A stretch of 64,000 bases of DNA from CAUZIR01 sp034421295 (lineage in GTDB: Bacteria; Chloroflexota; Dehalococcoidia; Lucifugimonadales; UBA2962), in assembly GCA_034421295.1 (NCBI GenBank), contig DAOUKM010000004.1, positions 124,001-188,000 of the forward strand, in the 5' to 3' direction. Below the pieces are notes generated by a model. The model saw nothing but the letters and a program-made list of their open reading frames with translations, made no database searches and had not been told where the DNA came from. Below are positions 59,080 to 64,000 of this stretch, in pieces (position 1 is the first letter of the stretch; each line of letters opens with the position of its first letter). Made by a program: the position numbers and the translations under genes.

Positions 59080-60342
59080 CTACTCGGTCGGAGCCGAGCC
59101 CAGCACCCTGTAGCCGCGGTTGTCCTCGGTCCTTTCGGCCGCGGGCAGCACCTCCACCACCACATTGGCAAGGCCCACAACCTCGCCCTTTTCGTCGAAG
59201 CTGTAGTTGTCACCTATGGTCCCGCTCCAGGTGATGTCGTACATGCAGTCACGGAAGCCATCGGCGTCCTGGTCGTCGCCCGTCTGCTTGAGGCACTCGG
59301 CGGTGATGTACACATCGTCGTACGCCGAGCCCAGGTACCACTCCAGCGTGGTGTAGTCGTAACGCTCCCTGAAGTTGGAAAGCACCTCCTGACCCCTGGC
59401 GTTCGCCGGGTCGAGGTCGGCTATGATCGCCTTTACGCCGGTAGCAGCATCACCGGCGATCTCCAAGGCTGTTGCTCCGACCGGCACTATCTCAGAGTAG
59501 ATCGTTCCCTCGAATCCGAGCTCGCGGACCTGCTTTATTACCGTGCCGCCACTCGATTCCGACTGCGCGGCAAGGTGCAGCGCGTCGGGATCTTCTCCAA
59601 GCAGCTTGGTCAGCTGGGTTCTGAAATCGATCGTGTCGGAGCCGTAACGCTCCTCGGCGACAACCTCGCCGCCGAGCTTTTCGAACTGTGCGACCGTCGT
59701 GCGCCTGACGCCCTCTGCATAGTCCGTCGCCTCCGTTATCGTAGCCAGGGTGCGAACGCCGTCGGCCCACATAACGTTGCCGGTGTCTATCCCCACCTGC
59801 GCGTCGCTCATCGACGTCCGGAATATGTAGTCACCCGCTTCGGCTATGTCCGGGTTTGTTGCAAGGCCAGAGAACAGGATCACGCGGTCCTCTTCAGCCA
59901 GCGGTGCCGCGCCCAGCATAGCGCCGCTGCAAGACGTCCCCAGGATGATCTTCACGCCGTCGACGTCAGTAAGCTTCCTGTAGGCCGTTATCGAGTCCTG
60001 CGCGTTGCACTTGGAGTCCTCGACGATGAGCTCGAGCATCCGGCCGTTAATGCCGCCCGCCGCATTTATCTCGTCCATGGCCAGCTGCTTGGCCTGGTTT
60101 GCCACCGTACCGTACGTTTCGCCCGGGCCGGTGAGGGACTCCATGACCCCTATCCTGAAGGGCTCATCCGAAGCCTCCATGGCCTCTTCTTCCTGCTCTT
60201 CCATCGCCTCGGGGGCGGATGTCGGGGTGGCGGCTGGTGCAGGCGTCGGCTCGGCGGCATCTCCGCCGCAGGCAGCCGCGGCCAGCACCACCGCCGCGAA
60301 CAGTCCCACAAGGACCATCCATCTACTGAAAGGGAATCGCAT
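59080..60342 (-). CDS. livK: Liv-type substrate-binding lipoprotein
   Basis: Solute-binding protein of the liv transporter. 420 residues. A signal peptide of about 24 residues leads to a lipobox Cys25 (LAAAACGG), followed by a Pro/Ala/Glu-rich linker (about 30-55). The type 1 periplasmic-binding domain runs from FRIGVMESLTGPG to the end. The ligand is probably an amino acid or related carboxylate, but the family is broad. First gene of the livKHMGF order on the minus strand. A paralogue fragment is at the right window edge. Confidence 0.92.
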   Translation of the reverse strand: MRFPFSRWMVLVGLFAAVVLAAAACGGDAAEPTPAPAATPTSAPEAMEEQEEEAMEASDEPFRIGVMESLTGPGETYGTVANQAKQLAMDEINAAGGINGRMLELIVEDSKCNAQDSITAYRKLTDVDGVKIILGTSCSGAMLGAAPLAEEDRVILFSGLATNPDIAEAGDYIFRTSMSDAQVGIDTGNVMWADGVRTLATITEATDYAEGVRRTTVAQFEKLGGEVVAEERYGSDTIDFRTQLTKLLGEDPDALHLAAQSESSGGTVIKQVRELGFEGTIYSEIVPVGATALEIAGDAATGVKAIIADLDPANARGQEVLSNFRERYDYTTLEWYLGSAYDDVYITAECLKQTGDDQDADGFRDCMYDITWSGTIGDNYSFDEKGEVVGLANVVVEVLPAAERTEDNRGYRVLGSAPTE

Positions 60343-61067
60343 AACTACCTCCTTAAGGCAGCCGCTCTTCCTGTAATCGAGTAACTGTACTGCCGGCGGG
60401 ATGCCTCCCGAGACACGCCGGCCGCCTTATTCATCGCGTGTCGATGGAGGGTTCGGACGTCAATGAAGGGCCGCCCCAACCCAGCCATGAGGAAATTCTA
60501 ACAGCGGGCCCTCAAGGTCGGTAGGCCCGAGGACTGGTGAGACGAATGCACGGTGGATGATCTGCGAAATACCGCATCACCCCGGGGCGAGCGCGACGAC
60601 CTTCACGGATGCAGGCAAATCACATGGGCAGCGATCGTCCACGCTCCAGCCCTGCTGCCGGTACGGAGGTTGGCTTTCAGGTTGCTCGCAGCGGATATAA
60701 GGCAGCGGCATCCGGGCACCTGATCTGGATCTGGCTGCCCCTAGCGCAGCATCTATCGCATGCCCACCTGCGGAATCCCGGCGTGTGGGATCAGTGCACT
60801 GCAAACGACGATACTCAGGCAACCGGCGAGGCCGGAACGGCAGGCCGATCCGGCCTGGTAGCCCCGGCCCGAACCACGAACAGCTTTCCGACGGCAGATG
60901 CGCTGGAAGAGTTGGTGCCTCACATCAGGACGATGTATCGAGTGGCGGCCCCTGCCACGAACACCCGGAGTTGATTATCTCTTTGCCGGCGTATTCACCT
61001 GACAACTTCGACCATACATATGGTCAAAAGTTTGGGAGGTCGCAGCCTCACCATCCCTGGGGTGATG
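60343..61067. other. Intergenic stretch upstream of livK
   Basis: About 725 bp with no recognisable gene. A TAGAAT hexamer on the minus strand near 60495-60500 could be a -10 box of the liv operon, but no matching -35 is seen. Frames here lack protein-like character. Confidence 0.4.
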
Positions 61068-61358
61068 CTAGGCCTGCCGCGTTCTCGGTCGCCCGCGGCG
61101 TCGACCCTCCTTAAGCCAGTAATACACCGCATCGTCGGTGCGCTTTATCTCAATGTCTCTGCCGGACATGCGGGCGGCATCTCCCAACCTTCGCCTCACT
61201 GTGGAGAGCGTCTCTCCCGGCGACGGCTGGACAACACCTGCACTTCCCCTGGGCAGGTTACCGATGCTTTCAAGGTAGGCGGCCAGATCCTTTTGCCTCT
61301 TGCCACCGCCCGTGATCCTCATTGCTTCCTCAACAGACGTTGTCGTGAACTCCGGCAT
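61068..61358 (-). CDS. Small conserved-looking protein of unknown function
   Basis: 96 residues starting MPEFTTTSVEEAMRITGGGKRQ. Middle section KDLAAYLESIGNLPRGSAGVV and LSTVRRRLGDAARMSGRDIEI look like a helical domain with a beta end (DDAVYYWLKEG), ending in a basic RRRGRPRTRQ tail. The pattern could suit a small DNA-binding protein, but no family is recognised. It stands alone in a sparse region. Confidence 0.6.
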   Translation of the reverse strand: MPEFTTTSVEEAMRITGGGKRQKDLAAYLESIGNLPRGSAGVVQPSPGETLSTVRRRLGDAARMSGRDIEIKRTDDAVYYWLKEGRRRGRPRTRQA

Positions 61359-62148
61359 AACCTATGAAAGCCTCCGATCTTTGTCCCGCATCGTCACACA
61401 GACAGTAGGATCGATACGTGTCACTAATAATATGCCACAAGAGTGAACTTGCGTCACCCCAAACAAGTTGCAAGGTACCTAACATTAGCTGCGCCGACTC
61501 TCGGTCAGACGAACCGCATTAATTGGCGCACCGCCAGGGCCAAGCAATCAGGGGCGGCCCCGGCATACCTTGGAGCGGATTAGAGCACTACAGGCATGGA
61601 TTACGACCAGGAGCCTTGGTCACACATGACCGGCAGCTTGGACGAGAACCTGTTCTCACGTAAGCCAGAACAGATTCCGTCCGCTTACCCGGCGCGACCA
61701 ACGGGGCGTTGCAGTACACTCCGCGAGCTTTCCTGCGGGCTTAAAGGTGCAATCTACTCGGCCAGACGGGAAGCCTTGCCGGCAAAACTAGCGAGGATCA
61801 GGCCGTTACGGTGATCGACAGTTACCGACCGGTCGAGATCCAATCATGATTGTCCAATTTCCGGGTCCTCGTACGGTGCACGTCCCTTCGGCCCATCTGG
61901 AGTCGGTAAGCGGCACAACTAGGCACCCAATCGCAGCAGACAAGACGTTAACGGCGCTACCTTATGGGCACCGTAGACTCCTTTTCGGTCGACTCCAAAA
62001 CCCCCGTCAACCCTGACATCTTTGCGCTACTTTTACGCTGCGTTCAGGGCGTCCTGAGACAGGGACCCCAACGGCTCAGGGCTTACCAAGGGAAACCTAC
62101 CCTCTTGAGTGTGCAGTTCTTGAGGTGCTAATCGCCTATCATCAAGAT
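61359..62148. other. Gene-poor stretch
   Basis: About 790 bp. A 72-codon plus-strand frame (61596-61814) shows no protein-like pattern and was not called. No RNA gene, repeat array or terminator was found. Confidence 0.4.
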
Positions 62149-62523
62149 ATGGCTGCTTTCCGGACACCCATGCTGGTCCTTGCGATCGTTCACGCACTGT
62201 TAGTGGGATTTACGGCCCTGGTTGGCGCCTTTGCGGACGGCGGCGAAATCTGGTCGCGGCTGCTGCTTGCTCTCGTTCATCCCCTGTGCGCTATCGGCAT
62301 GCTTGCGCTGGCCTGGCGACCGCGGCCCGAGACCCCTGCGATCATCGTCATAACGCTCATCATGGTCGTGAACGTCGCCGCCGACCTTTCTCTCGCACGG
62401 CTGATCGCCGCAGGTTCCGTGAAGGGCGACTGGTGGCTGCCATTGTCATTCTCCGCGGTCCCGGCCATCGGGATCGCATACGCGATCGCGTTGCTCAGGG
62501 CGCCGCGGCCAACCCTCAGGTAG
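62149..62523 (+). CDS. Small integral membrane protein
   Basis: 124 residues with four hydrophobic helices: about 5-27, 37-55, 63-85 and 98-118. Seen are MLVLAIVHALLVGFTALVGAF, LLLALVHPLCAIGMLALAW, IIVITLIMVVNVAADLSLA and LPLSFSAVPAIGIAYAIALL. No family recognised. A GTG eight codons earlier (62125) is an alternative start; neither has a strong ribosome site. Confidence 0.6.
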   Translation: MAAFRTPMLVLAIVHALLVGFTALVGAFADGGEIWSRLLLALVHPLCAIGMLALAWRPRPETPAIIVITLIMVVNVAADLSLARLIAAGSVKGDWWLPLSFSAVPAIGIAYAIALLRAPRPTLR

Positions 62524-62964
62524 CCGCAAAGGGGCGTCCCCAGTTCACACCTTTCGCAGTGTCAGTCGAAAGGGAGGACGCGGTTGGCCCGCGCCATCCG
62601 GCCGAGCATATGGTCGCGTACGGCCCATGGTCGATGGCAAAGGGCACGGACGGGCCAGCCTCCCGTTTCGGCTCCCACCCTCCGCAGACCGACTACCTTC
62701 TGCATGGACCCCGGGCGAGTCGAGCTGGGAACAGGCAATGGGGAGAAAAGGGCGACTCCGGAGGGTTCAGTCCCCGAATGCTGCTAGGCGGTTGTCACCT
62801 ACTGGCCCGATCGAAGATCCCGTCAACCCGAAAGCGGAAGGAGAGGGCCAGAAGCGTACTTTCGGGTCTGGACGGCATTGAGTGTCCGGTGGGAAGCCCG
62901 GGCGATGAGTCAGTTCCGCCCATGACGAGTTCCCACTCGGCACACAGCCCCTCGATCCGATCCC
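62524..62964. other. Gene-poor stretch
   Basis: About 440 bp between two convergent small membrane-protein genes. Several open frames overlap here, but none has protein-like composition. Nothing else supported. Confidence 0.4.
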
Positions 62965-63345
62965 TTACCGGTAGCGGCGTTCGGCGAACATGTGACCGGC
63001 TATCCATGAGACCCCCATTACCGGCCAAACGAACCACCAGTTGATGTGGGGCAGTCCGACATGCTGCAGGAAGCCGTAGCAAAAGGTGACCGCCGCGGTC
63101 ACCCCGAAGGCTATAGCGAACGCCTCCAGCTTGATACGCCTCTGTATCTCGTCCAGGTCGCGCATGAACCGCACGTATGCAGCGATCGCATACAAGAACG
63201 GCACCATGGGCAGGACGGCCACCGGATAACGCCAGGCCGCATCCGGATAGGCTGAGGTCAACAGCCCTGTCCCCACGACGAGCGCTGCATAGATCAGCAG
63301 TGCCAAAGTCATCCGCGTCGAATAGCCCCTGTTGGCATCGTCCAT
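62965..63345 (-). CDS. Small integral membrane protein, different from the preceding one
   Basis: 126 residues. Helices lie near 12-31 (MTLALLIYAALVVGTGLLTS), 39-57 (RYPVAVLPMVPFLYAIAAY), 73-93 (LEAFAIAFGVTAAVTFCYGFL) and 101-118 (NWWFVWPVMGVSWIAGHMF). A charged loop VRFMRDLDEIQRRIKLE sits between helices 2 and 3. It resembles small uncharacterised membrane proteins of four-helix type; no function assigned. Confidence 0.7.
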   Translation of the reverse strand: MDDANRGYSTRMTLALLIYAALVVGTGLLTSAYPDAAWRYPVAVLPMVPFLYAIAAYVRFMRDLDEIQRRIKLEAFAIAFGVTAAVTFCYGFLQHVGLPHINWWFVWPVMGVSWIAGHMFAERRYR

Positions 63346-63888
63346 GGTCCGTGCGGCCCCCTCGAGTAGTCCCAGATGGACTGTAAGGATAACTGGAATC
63401 TATGCCGGAAACTTGCCATTGTTGCCCGTGTGACGCGCCGATCTGCCAGAAAGCCCTGAGAATATGATCGGCCCGCGTAAGCGAATACCGCTGACGTGCC
63501 GGGACGTCGACCATGCTCAGGTGGACAGCAGAAAAGGGCTGGGGAGTGGTGATGGCACTGGGCGCCATCGAGCGGACGACGCCCACCATGCTGCAAGTCT
63601 GCCTTCGTACTCACACGGCCCATTAGGGTCGAGTGGTCGCTTTCAGACTGGCGCTGCGTCGACTGGGGAACTGCGTCCAGGAAGCGGGTGGCAGAGCCCA
63701 CATCAGGCACATCTTCATGGGTGGGTGCCCGCGCTACCTGGAGCCCGCACATCGGTGGCCGCAGGGAGGAGACGACGGAAACGGATGATGACCAGGCGAC
63801 GCAGGCTTGGCCCTTTGCCGCGAGGACACAGGGAATTCGGATCGGCAGCGCGCCCGGCGACTCCCTGGCCGTGCTGGTGCTGGCCGAT
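63346..63888. other. Gene-poor stretch
   Basis: About 540 bp between a small membrane-protein gene and the end of the edge gene. No supported gene or RNA was found. Open frames present on both strands look like chance. Confidence 0.4.
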
Positions 63889-64000
63889 CTACTCTCTGGG
63901 CGCCGGCCCGATCACCCTGTACATTCTGTCCTCGGTCCGTTCCTCGGTTGGCAGCACCTGGACGACAACCCGGGAAAGACCTACCACCTCACCGTCTGAG
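63889..64000 (-). CDS. C-terminal end of a second LivK-like binding protein (cut by window edge)
   Basis: The minus strand from 64000 reads through about 36 codons to a TAG at 63889-63891. The peptide closely follows the last residues of the LivK at 59080: GEVVGL, then VVVQVLP, ERTED and YRVIGPAP against GEVVGL, VVVEVLP, ERTED and YRVLGSAP. It therefore belongs to a paralogous solute-binding protein whose body lies beyond the right edge. A plus-strand frame over the same bases is a shadow. Confidence 0.75.
   Translation of the reverse strand, partial: SDGEVVGLSRVVVQVLPTEERTEDRMYRVIGPAPRE

Noticed and set aside
61596..61814. 72-codon plus-strand frame
   Set aside because: No protein-like periodicity, no clear ribosome site and no family resemblance.
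62795..63589. 264-codon minus-strand frame overlapping the second small membrane protein
   Set aside because: The alternative frame 62965-63345 has four clean membrane helices, while this longer frame has no consistent pattern.

Overview
The window is GC-rich bacterial chromosome, almost entirely housekeeping and metabolic genes. Gene content and order fit a Chloroflexota (Chloroflexi) genome, most likely a Dehalococcoidia or SAR202-like lineage. This is inferred from the short F-type ATP synthase operon, a DUF951 protein, the DUF1501/DUF1800 pair, a CbpA-type DnaJ with an adjacent HspR-like regulator, and the many amidohydrolase and liv-transporter genes. No rRNA or tRNA gene, CRISPR array or intact insertion sequence was seen.

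Layout. 1-5.9 kb (minus): ATP synthase operon atpZ-like-B-E-F-H-A-G-D, with atpD cut by the left edge. 6-8.1 kb (minus): bifunctional-nuclease-family protein, DUF951 protein and pyrF. 8.2-11.4 kb: an Fe-S DNA glycosylase, then molybdate transporter modABC (minus). 11.5-16.7 kb (plus): nusA-ylxR-infB-rbfA-truB. 16.8-19.1 kb: a broken small gene, rplU-rpmA-rpmE and a DUF1385 membrane protein. 19.0-23.1 kb (minus): histidine genes hisIE, hisF, hisA and hisH with a methyltransferase and a cobalamin adenosyltransferase. 23.2-26.8 kb (minus): NHL-repeat, DUF1501 and DUF1800 proteins. 27.4-29.2 kb: a HicBA toxin-antitoxin pair and a gene-poor stretch with apparent transposon scars. 29.2-32.8 kb: DegV, a divergent Hsp20 / DnaJ-HspR heat-shock locus and a PH-domain membrane protein. 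32.8-39.6 kb (plus): amidohydrolase, acetoacetyl-CoA synthetase, second amidohydrolase and a CPA2 antiporter. 39.7-41.4 kb (minus): a tandem rhodanese and a MoeB/ThiF-like E1 enzyme. 41.7-47.4 kb: coaX, coaBC, a convergent SDR, and valS. 47.5-52.0 kb (minus): unknown protein, secA and prs. 52.2-54.9 kb (plus): sulfate assimilation genes cysH and a sat-cysC fusion. 54.9-60.3 kb (minus): livF-G-M-H-K branched-chain amino-acid-type ABC transporter. 60.3-64 kb: sparse region with three small ORFs. At the right edge is the C-terminal end of a second LivK-like binding protein.

Regulatory sites readable by eye include sigma70-type promoters upstream of the ATP operon, nusA, rplU, hsp20 and cysH. Terminator-like hairpins lie inside the leaders of nusA and cysH. 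AtpB appears to start at a non-AUG codon.

No clearly new multi-gene system was found. The most notable points are the AtpB start, the two leader hairpins, an APS-type reductase beside a fused APS kinase, a LivH permease with a large internal insertion, a signal-less NHL/DUF1501/DUF1800 trio, and an antiporter with an unfamiliar C-terminal half.
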